Source: Anaerolineae bacterium (lineage in GTDB: Bacteria > Chloroflexota > Anaerolineae > 4572-78 > J111). From it: a DNA stretch of 40,954 nucleotides. Made by a program: the position numbers and the translations under genes. Every line of letters begins with the position of its first letter. Position 1 is the first letter of the stretch. Below are positions 31,393 to 39,747 of the stretch, piece by piece. Under the pieces are notes generated by a model. That model was not told the origin of the DNA, searched no databases, and saw nothing but the letters and a program-made list of their open reading frames with translations. The stretch spans positions 1-40,954 of the forward strand of contig JAFGNV010000010.1 of assembly GCA_016926805.1 (NCBI GenBank), written 5' to 3'.

Positions 31393-32388
31393 TCATATTT
31401 CGCTGAGGCCGCTCTGGATGGCGTGCAAAATTCTGTTTTGAGCGGCTTCTTTGGCTACCCGAATAGCATTACGAACGGCATAGGCATCGGAGCGGCCGTG
31501 AGCAATAATCACCACGCCGTTGACTCCCAGGAGAGGCCCGCCGCCAAACTCGCGGTAATCCAGTTTGGTCCGCAGAGCCTTTAATGCGTCCATGGCCAGT
31601 AAGGCGCCCAATCTGGCCAGCGGTCTCGAACTTATCTCACGCTTGAGAATTTCCATAATCAACACGGCTGCGCCTTCAACGCCTTTTACGTAAACGTTGC
31701 CGGTAAAACCGTCGGTAACAATCACATCGGCAACGCCCGCAGGGATGTCTTTGCCTTCCACGTTGCCAATAAAATTGAGATGGCTGGCTTTGAGCAGGGG
31801 AGTTGTTTCTTGAACCAGCTGGTTTCCCTTATCTTCTTCCTCGCCGGTTGATAATAACCCAACGCGGGGATGGGGAATGTGCATCACCCGTTCGGCGTAA
31901 AGGCTGCCCATCAAGGCAAATTGAAGCAGATATTCGGGGCGAACGTCGGTGTTGGCTCCCACGTCTAGCAAAAAGCTGTGGCCATATTTAGTGTCGTTAG
32001 GGAAAACGGTGCTTAGCGCCGGACGCTTAATGCCCTTGATGCGTCCCAGGCCAAACATGGCCGCCGCCAAAACGCCGCCGGAGTTCCCTGCCGACACAAA
32101 GGCATCATAATCTCCTTCTTTGAGGCAACGCAGCCCCACTACCATGGAGGAGTCTTTTTTGTTTTTGACCGCCGCCGAGGGCGACTCGTCCATTTTAATA
32201 ACCTGGCTGGCAGGGATAATGGCTAAATCCAGGCCAGAGGTATTGTGTTTGGCCAGTTCAGTTTCAATCAAGTCGGGTTGGCCGACCAGGGTGATACTCA
32301 AATTGAAATCACGGGCAGCCCACACCGCACCGTGGACAGTGGCAGCAGGCGCGTCGTCACCCCCCATTGCGTCGAGGACGATGTTCAT
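31393..32388 (-). CDS. plsX: Phosphate acyltransferase PlsX
   Basis: The 331-aa enzyme converts acyl-ACP to acyl-phosphate, the first committed step of phospholipid synthesis with PlsY. It has the family opening NIVLDAMGGDDAPAATVHGA, then MDESPSAAVKNKKDSSMVVG, FVSAGNSGGVLAAAMFGLGR, RPALSTVFPN, LLDVGANTDVRPEYLLQFA, VGLLSTGEEEDKGN and VIVTDGFTGNVYVKGVEG, with normal length. AAGGAGA precedes the ATG. plsX is usually followed by fabD/fabH or acpP. Here it is followed by the NERD-like, repeat and YfhO-like genes, which suggests an operon devoted to the cell envelope. Confidence 0.96.
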   Translation of the reverse strand: MNIVLDAMGGDDAPAATVHGAVWAARDFNLSITLVGQPDLIETELAKHNTSGLDLAIIPASQVIKMDESPSAAVKNKKDSSMVVGLRCLKEGDYDAFVSAGNSGGVLAAAMFGLGRIKGIKRPALSTVFPNDTKYGHSFLLDVGANTDVRPEYLLQFALMGSLYAERVMHIPHPRVGLLSTGEEEDKGNQLVQETTPLLKASHLNFIGNVEGKDIPAGVADVIVTDGFTGNVYVKGVEGAAVLIMEILKREISSRPLARLGALLAMDALKALRTKLDYREFGGGPLLGVNGVVIIAHGRSDAYAVRNAIRVAKEAAQNRILHAIQSGLSEI

Positions 32389-32391
32389 ACA

Positions 32392-32408
32392 GGTTAGGTC
32401 TCCTTGTT
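32392..32408 (-). promoter_or_regulatory. Leader motif shared with citrate synthase
   Basis: Minus strand AACAAGGAGACCTAACC, differing at one of 17 positions from the citrate synthase leader (14711-14695). Confidence 0.4.
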
Positions 32409-32420
32409 CAGATGAGCAGG

Positions 32421-32449
32421 ATTATAACATATCCACGATTACCCTGCAA
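32421..32449 (-). promoter_or_regulatory. Promoter of the plsX operon
   Basis: Minus strand TTGCAG (32449-32444), 17 bases, perfect TATAAT (32426-32421) preceded by TGt. It is among the best promoters in the window, with a leader of about 27 bases. Confidence 0.7.
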
Positions 32450-32499
32450 TCAGATGATGAACGTTGCGGCTCTAGATGATTTTAATGTGCTTTGGGGGT

Positions 32500-35400
32500 C
32501 TATAGAGTTTCTGCCCACGGAGTTGATGGAACCGGCAGGACTACGATAAAGGTGCTGCCCTTGCCGGGGGTGCTTTCCAGCCAAATGCGCCCATTGTATC
32601 TTTCGACAATTCCTTTGGTGATGGCTAAACCCAGGCCGGTTCCTTTTACCTCGTCTGTATATCCATTTTTAACCCGGTGAAATTTTTCAAAAACGTGGGG
32701 TTGGTCGGCAGGAGAGATACCGATGCCGGTGTCACTCACCCAGACTCGAATTTCATTCTCTTGCCGAAACACCTTGATGGATACCTGACCTCCCGGCGGG
32801 GTGAATTTTATGGCATTATCAAGCAGGTTATAGATTACCTGGCGCAAGCGAATTTTATTGGCCATAATGGGGGGTAAATCTTTCTCGAGTTCGCTGATCA
32901 GGTTGATAGATTTTTCGGTGGCATGGGGGGTGAGTAAATAGAGGGTATCGTCGATCAGGGGAAGTAACTCACACGGTTCTGCATCCATCTCGATACCGGC
33001 TTCAATTCTGCCCACATCCAGCAGAGCATCGATGAATTCGTGCATACTGCGGACCCGGTTTTCGATGGTGTTGAGTAATTCCTGCTGCTGCTCGTCAACG
33101 TCGGCAACCTGGGGAATCAACTCGGCGGCAATCAAGATGGCCGCCAGTGGCGAGCGTAGATCGTGCGAAACAGTGCTGACAAATTCGTCTTTGAGTTGGT
33201 TCAACTCGGCAAAATGGCTAACATCTTGCATGGTGGCTACCCAGCCAATCACGCCGGTATCGCCCGCCGAAACCGGCGACAAATTGGCAAAGAAAACGCG
33301 CCCATCGGGTATGAGAATTTCGCCGGTTGGTTTGCCGCCCTGCATGGCGCTTTCAAAAAGTTGAATCAGGGTTTGGTTGGTGGTGCTGTTGGAGAGCAGT
33401 TTCCCCCTTTGAGATTCGGACACACCCATCACCGGCCAGGCAGCCGGGTTATCAAGAACAACGTGCCCGTCGTGATTGACCACCAAAACCGCGTCGGTGC
33501 TGCTGGCCAGGATGGCGGCCAGGCGCGCGCCTTCCTGCTCGACCTGTTGGAAGAGGTAGGCATTTTCAATGGCCGCCGAAATTTGGGCGGCGGTCAATGA
33601 AACTGTGCGCCAGACATCGTCGCCAATGGTTTCTTCCTGGCCGGAAGCAAGGTAGATAATCCCCAGAGTTCCCAGCCGGGTGAGAATGGGCAGGTGAAGC
33701 ACGGTCACGGCGGCCCAGTCATTAGGCACCGGAATATTACCGGCCATGGTTTTGGTATAAACCACTTCGTTGGGCACGTCATTTTCGCTGATTTGAGCGA
33801 AGGTATCAACCATATCGTCAATGATCTGGTCGGTGCGCGTGAAGTCAAAGGGGACCGCAACTCCCAGGTAAATCCCTCGCCTGTCGGCAATAACTACTCC
33901 CTGGACATCACCCGGCAATAACCGGGGCAGCATGCTGCTGGCCGTATCGACAATCACCCTGAAATCGGTGGTTGAGAACAACATCTCGCTGAGGTGATTC
34001 AGGCCGCGTAGTTCGGCGTTATGCTCCTCCATTACATTTATCAGCCAGCTTTTTTCAATGGTTACGGCTACCTGGGGGATGAGTTGCTCCAGCCATTTCA
34101 GTTCCAGATGGTTATAGATTCCGGCCTGTCGATGGCCAATGTTGAGGCTGCCGTACGGCGTTTGCCCGGTAACCAAGGGAAATGCTATTCTGGATTTGAT
34201 TTTCTCGTCCAGCAAAATCTGATCGTCGGGATAGGGACAACCACCTGGCCGCAAACTTGAAATGTCGTCATCAACGTGGAGTTGATTATTTTTGATAATT
34301 TGGGCCAGCAAAGTGTTTTTTAGCGCTAAGCCTGATTTGGTGAATTCCAGACCGCCATGTTCGGTAAAAACCCACTGCCGGACGTTTTCTCCTGAAGTAT
34401 CGAGCAGTGACAGGCTGATATGGTCAAACGGAAGGAGCTGGCCAAATTGGTCCAGAATAAGTTTACCCGTTTCCGACAAGCCATGCCCGGTATTGATGGT
34501 GGAGGTGATCTGGTTGACGATTTGGGTACGGCGGGCGTGCTCTTGGGCTTCCTGGTATAAATCGGCGTTCTTAAGTGCAATCCCCAGGGCGGCAGACATA
34601 GACACCAACAATTCCTGATCATTTGGATCAAAGGAACCGCGCCGTTTGTTGATAACCTCCAGGGCCCCAATGGGTTTACCCCGTACTATCAAGGGAACGC
34701 ACAGAACCGTTTTGGTGGTAAACCCTATGGCTTCGTCAATTTTGGGGGTGAAACGTTTATCCTTTTGGGCATTATTGGAGATAACCGGCTGGTTGTTGGC
34801 TACCACCCAGCCCGCAATGCCTTCGCCTGGCTGCAAACGATAGGCCGCAATCTGCTTGTTTTCGCCCCGTAGGGTGATTTTGAAGAAAAGCTCATCGGTT
34901 GATTCATCTACCAGTAGCAGCGAACCGGCTTCCACATCCAAGATGTTGTTAATACCGGCCATAGTGCGCTGGATGACTTCATCAATATCCAGACTGGAGG
35001 TGATGGTATGGGCGATCAGATTCAAACCCCGCAGGGCATCGGCGTGACGTTGGGAGTGCTCCACCAGATAGGCGTTAAAAAGATTGGCCCCCAAATGCTC
35101 TCCCAAATAGCCAAGTAAATGCTGCGCTTCCCCGGATAGGGTTTCTGCAGTTGGATCGCTACTGCCAATAACCAGCGCGCCCACCGGCTGGTCGTTGGTT
35201 ACCAGGGGCACAATAGCGGCAGGGATGGCTTTCAGGATGTCAAAAAACGCATCGCCCAGGTCGGTATGGGCCTGACCGCTGGCGATTTCGGTTGGTTGAA
35301 AAAAATAAGGTTTTTTACCGGCGATGATGCGGCATAACAGACTTTCGGGTGAGGGCCAATTTTCCTCCAGCGTGGGCACTTTTTCAAAAACCTGTACGCG

Positions 35401-35631
35401 AGCATCAGGGTCAATGGCCAGAGGCGTGCGCATCAGACCATAGGCAGTTGGGGGTAATGGTTTTATGGTTAAAAGCCAAATTACCTCCACCGCCAGGGCG
35501 TCGATCAAAATATTGCTCACGCTCTCCAATCGCTTGTCCCACGGCAAAGGTTGACCGAGAAGATTGTCTATCCGGTGTAACGATTGCCAGACAGGTGGCG
35601 ATAATTCCAGGTTAGTTAATTGTGTATCCAT
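32500..35631 (-). CDS. Soluble sensor histidine kinase with four GAF domains and a PAS domain
   Basis: This 1043-aa protein has no membrane segment. Four GAF-type domains lie at about 15-195, 215-365, 385-535 and 555-705, the second with the clearest signature (LQPGEGIAGWVVANNQPVIS, TKTVLCVPLIVRGKPIGALE). A PAS domain (about 708-805, LDNPAAWPVMGVSES) follows. The kinase core has His823 in VSTVSHDLRSPL, RQVIYNLLDNAIKF, WVSDTGIGIS and KGTGLGLAITKGIVERYNGR. It would sense small molecules or redox state in the cytoplasm. The hybrid kinase on the other strand shares the control region and contains a receiver, so the two may be partners. No receiver is fused to this protein. Confidence 0.93.
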   Translation of the reverse strand: MDTQLTNLELSPPVWQSLHRIDNLLGQPLPWDKRLESVSNILIDALAVEVIWLLTIKPLPPTAYGLMRTPLAIDPDARVQVFEKVPTLEENWPSPESLLCRIIAGKKPYFFQPTEIASGQAHTDLGDAFFDILKAIPAAIVPLVTNDQPVGALVIGSSDPTAETLSGEAQHLLGYLGEHLGANLFNAYLVEHSQRHADALRGLNLIAHTITSSLDIDEVIQRTMAGINNILDVEAGSLLLVDESTDELFFKITLRGENKQIAAYRLQPGEGIAGWVVANNQPVISNNAQKDKRFTPKIDEAIGFTTKTVLCVPLIVRGKPIGALEVINKRRGSFDPNDQELLVSMSAALGIALKNADLYQEAQEHARRTQIVNQITSTINTGHGLSETGKLILDQFGQLLPFDHISLSLLDTSGENVRQWVFTEHGGLEFTKSGLALKNTLLAQIIKNNQLHVDDDISSLRPGGCPYPDDQILLDEKIKSRIAFPLVTGQTPYGSLNIGHRQAGIYNHLELKWLEQLIPQVAVTIEKSWLINVMEEHNAELRGLNHLSEMLFSTTDFRVIVDTASSMLPRLLPGDVQGVVIADRRGIYLGVAVPFDFTRTDQIIDDMVDTFAQISENDVPNEVVYTKTMAGNIPVPNDWAAVTVLHLPILTRLGTLGIIYLASGQEETIGDDVWRTVSLTAAQISAAIENAYLFQQVEQEGARLAAILASSTDAVLVVNHDGHVVLDNPAAWPVMGVSESQRGKLLSNSTTNQTLIQLFESAMQGGKPTGEILIPDGRVFFANLSPVSAGDTGVIGWVATMQDVSHFAELNQLKDEFVSTVSHDLRSPLAAILIAAELIPQVADVDEQQQELLNTIENRVRSMHEFIDALLDVGRIEAGIEMDAEPCELLPLIDDTLYLLTPHATEKSINLISELEKDLPPIMANKIRLRQVIYNLLDNAIKFTPPGGQVSIKVFRQENEIRVWVSDTGIGISPADQPHVFEKFHRVKNGYTDEVKGTGLGLAITKGIVERYNGRIWLESTPGKGSTFIVVLPVPSTPWAETL

Positions 35632-35716
35632 CGCTTGACCCTGTTCTGCCTCAAATGTTCAGCCAGATGGGTGGAGTCAGACGAAACCAAATTTTTTGGT
35701 TAGATGTGGAGAGCTT

Positions 35717-35745
35717 AGTATACCAGTGTTAGGACAAGCTGACAA
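35717..35745 (-). promoter_or_regulatory. Promoter of the GAF histidine kinase
   Basis: Minus strand TTGTCA (35745-35740), 17 bases, TATACT (35722-35717) preceded by TGg. The leader is about 80 bases. Confidence 0.6.
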
Positions 35746-35800
35746 CCTTTAAAGGCTGTATCTGGCTATATTTACCTACTCGACCTGAGGACTGGCCTTA

Positions 35801-35809
35801 TGTTATAAT
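35801..35809 (+). promoter_or_regulatory. Extended -10 promoter of the hybrid kinase
   Basis: TGtTATAAT with perfect -10 at 35804-35809. The start near 35816 is only about 14 bases before the ATG at 35830. Confidence 0.5.
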
Positions 35810-35829
35810 ATGAACACGGTAACAAGGTA

Positions 35830-37035
35830 ATGGAGGCGGAGGTCAGGTTATCATCAACTCAGGGGTCAGGAGCAATGGCGGTGATTGATAGACAACAGAC
35901 ACAAGAGAATCAAGTTAAATCGATCCGCATTCTTTATATGGAAGATGAGGTTGGCCTGGCTCGTCTCTTCCAACGAAGAATGGAGCAAGCCGGTTTTTTG
36001 GTCGATATTGCTTGCGACGGCCAAGAAGGTTTAACCGTGTACGACCCTGGGATCCACGATGTGATTGTGGTAGATTACAAAATGCCCTATTACAACGGCC
36101 TGGAGGTGTTGGGGATGCTCACCAAGCGGGGTCCCTTACCGCCAGCCATTATGCTCACCGGCAGCGGCGACGAGCAGACCGCGGTGATGGCCATGAAACT
36201 GGGAGCCGGCGATTACATTGTCAAAGATATGCGGCGGGGATATTTAAAACTGTTGCCGGTGGTTATTGACCAGGTAATTAATCGGCAGCGTCTGGCCAGA
36301 GAAAAACAGCGCGCCGAGGAGGCCCTGCAACAGCACGCCCTTGAGTTACAGGCCCGCAATGAGGAATTAAATGCCTTTGCCCATACCGTTGCCCACGACC
36401 TCCAAAATCCGCTGTCGTTGATTATTGGTTATGCCGACTCATTGGATGAGGGTTATGATTTGATGACTCGGGAGGAAGTTGAACTGTGCACCGGCAGTAT
36501 TCTGGAAGCCAGCCGGAAGATGAACAACATCATTGAAGAGTTGCTTTTACTGGCCGGAGTCCGCCAACAAGAAGTGGAGCCAGAACCCATATTCAATATG
36601 TCGGTCCTGGTGGCCGAAAGCCGGGAGCGTCTGACCACACTCATCAAAGAGTATCGGGCCGAGATTATTGTGCCGGATGATTGGCCGGTAGCCTTGGGCT
36701 ATGGTCCCTGGATTGAAGAGGTGTGGACCAATTACATCAGTAATGCCATAAAATATGGCGGCCATCCCCCGCGAGTAGAGATTGGAGCGACCACCCAGGA
36801 GAACGGTCAGGTGCATTTTTGGGTACAGGATAATGGGCCGGGTTTGACGGCTGAGGAGCAGGCCCGGCTTTTTACTCCCTTTACCCGTCTGGATCAGGTG
36901 CGGGCCAAAGGGCATGGATTAGGGCTATCGATTGTCCGGCGCATTGTGGAAAAACTGGGAGGGCAGGTTGGCATTGAGAGCGAGCATGTCCCCGGTCGAG
37001 GTTGTATTTTCAGTTTTACCTTACCGGCGGCGTGA
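35830..37035 (+). CDS. Receiver-first hybrid: response regulator fused to histidine kinase
   Basis: The 401-aa protein starts with a receiver (about 32-150: IRILYMEDEVGLARLFQRRM, Asp82 in IVVDYKMPYYNG, LTGSGDE, IVKDMRRGYL). A short coiled coil (EKQRAEEALQQHALELQARN) then leads to a kinase core with His189 in TVAHDLQNPLSLIIGYADS, NYISNAIKYGGH, WVQDNGPGL and KGHGLGLSIVRRIVEKLGGQ. The receiver controls its own kinase, as in cyanobacterial-style receiver-first proteins. No output domain is present. An in-frame ATG at 35875 with AGGAG upstream would shorten it by 15 residues without touching the receiver. It is divergent from the GAF kinase, 198 bases apart. Confidence 0.92.
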   Translation: MEAEVRLSSTQGSGAMAVIDRQQTQENQVKSIRILYMEDEVGLARLFQRRMEQAGFLVDIACDGQEGLTVYDPGIHDVIVVDYKMPYYNGLEVLGMLTKRGPLPPAIMLTGSGDEQTAVMAMKLGAGDYIVKDMRRGYLKLLPVVIDQVINRQRLAREKQRAEEALQQHALELQARNEELNAFAHTVAHDLQNPLSLIIGYADSLDEGYDLMTREEVELCTGSILEASRKMNNIIEELLLLAGVRQQEVEPEPIFNMSVLVAESRERLTTLIKEYRAEIIVPDDWPVALGYGPWIEEVWTNYISNAIKYGGHPPRVEIGATTQENGQVHFWVQDNGPGLTAEEQARLFTPFTRLDQVRAKGHGLGLSIVRRIVEKLGGQVGIESEHVPGRGCIFSFTLPAA

Positions 37036-37077
37036 GGCGTCAACCTCTCGAAGTTCTGGCTTGCGGTTTCTCTTGTC

Positions 37078-37110
37078 CTCTCGTTCCTAAACTCAGTTTA
37101 GGAACGAGAG
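37078..37110. repeat. Extragenic palindrome, 15-bp perfect arms
   Basis: CTCTCGTTCCTAAAC (37078-37092) mirrors GTTTAGGAACGAGAG (37096-37110) around TCA. It stands between convergent genes and may stall both transcripts, but lacks U-tracts. Confidence 0.7.
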
Positions 37111-37136
37111 ATGTAAAGATACACTTCATTTATTCT

Positions 37137-38762
37137 TTACTCGTCAACGCTCCCCGTACTTTGATTCTCAATCGTTCCCGATCGTAATTGATAGTAATAA
37201 ACATCAACCCGCATGAAGTGAGCTTCGTCGACCAGATGGGCATGGTTGTCGAGCCACGTCCGGGTCAGGTGTCGTTTGTCCCACATCTCTACTTCGGAGG
37301 TCACCAGCCAGAGGTCGGTCAGGCCGGTAGTGAGCTTGGTCATTTCGGCGTCAAGGGCTTCTTCAGATTTGCCGTCGTTGGTCCATGGCCCCTCCAATAA
37401 GGTGTAGTCAGTTTGATAGTAATAGTTCAGGGTGTATTGCAGGTAGGGTATTTGCACCATAATAACCGAGGGGGGATTCGGTTGGCTGGACAGGTAGGCG
37501 GCGACGGCCCGAAAATCGGCCTTGATGGGCTGTCGTTGCTGTTGCCAGAGTCCCGTCAAATTTGTGAGTAGGATCAAACCGAGACAAATCCCGGCCAGCC
37601 AGCGCGAATATTGCCCTAACCGGGTCAGTCCCAGGGCTACCGTCAAATAAAAGGCCGGGACAAGGTAAATGAGGTAACGGTCTTCAAAAACAGGCGCGCG
37701 CAGGGAGATGAGGTATATAACCAAAGGAGGCAGCAGGGTCCAGACGGCCAGGGCGAGGCGGGAGGTTAGACCGGTGGTCTTGTTTTTTGTTCCCAAGAAT
37801 AAGCCGCACAGGTAGAGGAAAATAAACAGTATCAGAGGCAATACCATCGATTTTTGTAACTGAGTTATGATGGCTTGCCATAGCGGCGGCAAATTGCCTG
37901 GACTAAAAAGCGCCTGGGTCAGCAGCTCTGCGGGCGCAAAGTGGATCAAACCGCTACTGTAGAGTTGTAACAGCAGATAAAACTCTTGTTGGAGCGGGTA
38001 AAAGGGATGGCCGGTTTGAAACCCATCAAGGAAAAGACGGCTTTGCCAGAGGGCCAGGGGAAGATAAGGCAGGGTGAGCAGAGCCATACTGATGAACCAG
38101 CCACGCCAGTGTTGGCGTAAATAGGGGTAATACAGCAGGGCGACTACCCCATAGACGGCCAGCATCAGGGGGGACAGGATGTGGGTGTAATAGGAAATTG
38201 TGGTAACGATCACAAAAATAGCCCACCACACCCACGCCCATTTTTTTGTGCGGAAGGGGTGCGGGGGAGCAGCGCCGGTCAGGGCTTTGAGGTAAGCTAT
38301 AAAGGCCGCCGTAATCAGAACCAGTAACAGCGCGTACATCTTGGCTTCTTGTCCGTACCAAACCAGGTAGGGCGAGGTGGCCAGCAGCAAGCTCAGCCAT
38401 AATCCGCTCAGGCGTCCAAAACCCAATTGGCGAGCCAATTCAAAGCCAAGCGGTATGGCCAGGGTCCCCAGCAGCGCCGCCGGATAGCGAAGCGCAAATT
38501 CCGAGTCGCCGGTTAGATTGCGCCAGGGTCGGAGCAAGACAAAGAACAATGGGCCGTTGTGTCCGGCAGTAAACAGGTTAGCCGCCAATGCGCGCAGCGT
38601 CCCGCTCGAATAGCGGATGACGTCAACTTCATCCCGCCACAGGCTTTGGGTGGCCAGATTCACCCCGCGCACCAAAAAAGCGACCCAGGTGACGGTCAGC
38701 AAAAACCGGTGGGTCGCTTTTGGCGGCGGAAGCGTACTTGAGGCAAGATTTTTGGCAGGCAA
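37137..38762 (-). CDS. GT39-type membrane glycosyltransferase
   Basis: The 541-aa protein has about eleven to twelve membrane helices and follows the ArnT/PMT (GT39) plan. After helix 1 comes the acidic loop SLWRDEVDVIRYSSGTLRAL with the catalytic-type Asp-Glu, then AGHNGPLFFVLLRPWRNL, FALRYPAALLGTLAIPLGFE and YLVWYGQEAKMYALLLVL. The C-terminal extracytoplasmic part has SVIMVQIPYLQYTLNYYYQ. Such enzymes use lipid-linked sugars to modify proteins or lipids outside the membrane. The donor and acceptor are unknown. The start is a TTG five bases after the stop of the upstream gene, suggesting coupled translation. No better start is seen. The neighbour with Pro-rich repeats could be its acceptor, which is speculation. 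Confidence 0.85.
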   Translation of the reverse strand: MPAKNLASSTLPPPKATHRFLLTVTWVAFLVRGVNLATQSLWRDEVDVIRYSSGTLRALAANLFTAGHNGPLFFVLLRPWRNLTGDSEFALRYPAALLGTLAIPLGFELARQLGFGRLSGLWLSLLLATSPYLVWYGQEAKMYALLLVLITAAFIAYLKALTGAAPPHPFRTKKWAWVWWAIFVIVTTISYYTHILSPLMLAVYGVVALLYYPYLRQHWRGWFISMALLTLPYLPLALWQSRLFLDGFQTGHPFYPLQQEFYLLLQLYSSGLIHFAPAELLTQALFSPGNLPPLWQAIITQLQKSMVLPLILFIFLYLCGLFLGTKNKTTGLTSRLALAVWTLLPPLVIYLISLRAPVFEDRYLIYLVPAFYLTVALGLTRLGQYSRWLAGICLGLILLTNLTGLWQQQRQPIKADFRAVAAYLSSQPNPPSVIMVQIPYLQYTLNYYYQTDYTLLEGPWTNDGKSEEALDAEMTKLTTGLTDLWLVTSEVEMWDKRHLTRTWLDNHAHLVDEAHFMRVDVYYYQLRSGTIENQSTGSVDE

Positions 38763-38767
38763 TGGCT

Positions 38768-39427
38768 TTAAAAGCCCTCTTCTTCGATGATTTTACCACG
38801 CCCGCGGATGTATAAGATCAACAGGGCCAGCGGGATCAACAGTAGCAAGATTACTCCACAGCATAACCACACATAAGCCCCGGAAACAATAATCGTATCG
38901 ATCAACTCTGCTTCGTCCAATACCATAGGGGATTCTACATCCCCAGCGCCGACATTTTCATCATCCGTTGTATCGAGCGGAGGCAGTGGTTCTAGCGGCG
39001 CGGGCGCCGGGCCGGAGGGTTGTTGTTCGGCGGGTGGCTGTTCAACCGGTGGCTGTTCAATGGGCGGCTGTTCGGCCGGTGGCTGTTCAACCGGTGGCTG
39101 TTCAATGGGCGGCTGTTCGGCCGGTGGCTGTTCAGATGGTGGTTGTTCGGCAGGTGGCTGTTCAATGGGCGGCTGTTCGGCGGGCGGCTGTTCAGATGGT
39201 GGCTGTTCAACCGGTGGCTGTTCGGCGGGTGGCGGTGATTGCGGCGACTGAAATGACATCTCGGCGGTCACGTTGCCCGAGGCCAGCTGAAGGGTCAAAA
39301 ATAGCGCCATTACAAAGAGCAGCAGCAGGCGTGTTGATGTTGGTAAAAAGACAAGATATTCAAGATATTTTGATTTATCCTGAAGGGATTGAGAAGTACT
39401 GGTATCCAGTGGCACCCGTTGGCTCAT
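38768..39427 (-). CDS. Two-helix membrane protein with 14 PxEQP repeats
   Basis: The 219-aa protein has an N-terminal helix (RLLLLFVMALFLTLQLASG), an extracytoplasmic part and a C-terminal helix (AYVWLCCGVILLLLIPLALLILYI) ending in RGRGKIIEEEGF. Between them lie 14 consecutive pentapeptides P-A/V/S/I-E-Q-P, followed by a Pro-rich, then an acidic Asp/Glu segment. A rigid, negatively charged spacer standing off the membrane is the natural reading. No family is recognised. AAGGAAGGAG precedes the ATG. It is transcribed with the glycosyltransferase downstream (five-base gap). Confidence 0.8.
   Translation of the reverse strand: MSQRVPLDTSTSQSLQDKSKYLEYLVFLPTSTRLLLLFVMALFLTLQLASGNVTAEMSFQSPQSPPPAEQPPVEQPPSEQPPAEQPPIEQPPAEQPPSEQPPAEQPPIEQPPVEQPPAEQPPIEQPPVEQPPAEQQPSGPAPAPLEPLPPLDTTDDENVGAGDVESPMVLDEAELIDTIIVSGAYVWLCCGVILLLLIPLALLILYIRGRGKIIEEEGF
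39020..39229 (-). repeat. Tandem repeat, 14 units of 15 bp, inside a gene
   Basis: The array codes PxEQP throughout, where x is Ala, Val, Ser or Ile. The 15-bp unit has no length variation. Higher-order order is visible: the string A-I-V or I-V-A recurs, pointing to duplication of blocks of several units. Such arrays change copy number easily. Confidence 0.9.
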
Positions 39428-39523
39428 AGAATGAAAAAACTCCTTCCTTCAATTAGCCAGATAAGATATTTGACAACCTGGGTCTGTTCCCGATAAACCC
39501 GGTTGTTGTGAAACGGTTGGGTT

Positions 39524-39553
39524 ATTATAACAATACCAGGAGATTTTCGCCAA
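39524..39553 (-). promoter_or_regulatory. Promoter of the repeat protein-glycosyltransferase pair
   Basis: Minus strand TTGGCG (39553-39548), 18 bases, perfect TATAAT (39529-39524) preceded by TGt. The leader is about 90 bases. Confidence 0.55.
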
Positions 39554-39612
39554 ATCCTGGAGTTTGACGGAAATGGTAGAAGCAGAAATAGGGCAGGTAC
39601 AACTCACGGATG

Positions 39613-39747
39613 TTAGAAGATAACAAAGGCCGGTTCACCAGTGGTAGGACTGGGAACGGCTAACATGCACAGACATCCCAAAATGAGGACTGCCAGGAAT
39701 AATAATAGTGCCAAAATTAAAAGTTGTTGCCGCGAGATATTACCCAT
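39613..39747 (-). CDS. Small membrane peptide, 44 aa
   Basis: A 44-codon frame begins MGNISRQQLLILALLLFLAV and continues with a hydrophobic stretch to LGCLCMLAVP, then a short polar tail (SPTTGEPAFVIF). The single helix with positive residues only at the N-terminus and a lipobox-like LILGC suggest a membrane or lipoprotein peptide. A promoter fits 60 bases upstream (39838-39810). AGGATCGAG upstream is a weak ribosome-binding site. I know short proteins starting MGNISRRQL-like in Chloroflexota only as a vague recollection. It may be real, but its role is unknown. Confidence 0.5.
   Translation of the reverse strand: MGNISRQQLLILALLLFLAVLILGCLCMLAVPSPTTGEPAFVIF

Noticed and set aside
38968..39429. 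Long open frames on the plus strand over the PxEQP array
   Set aside because: Shadows of the 15-bp repeat, which keeps all frames open. The products are meaningless Gly-Gly-Cys or Leu-Phe-Trp repeats.
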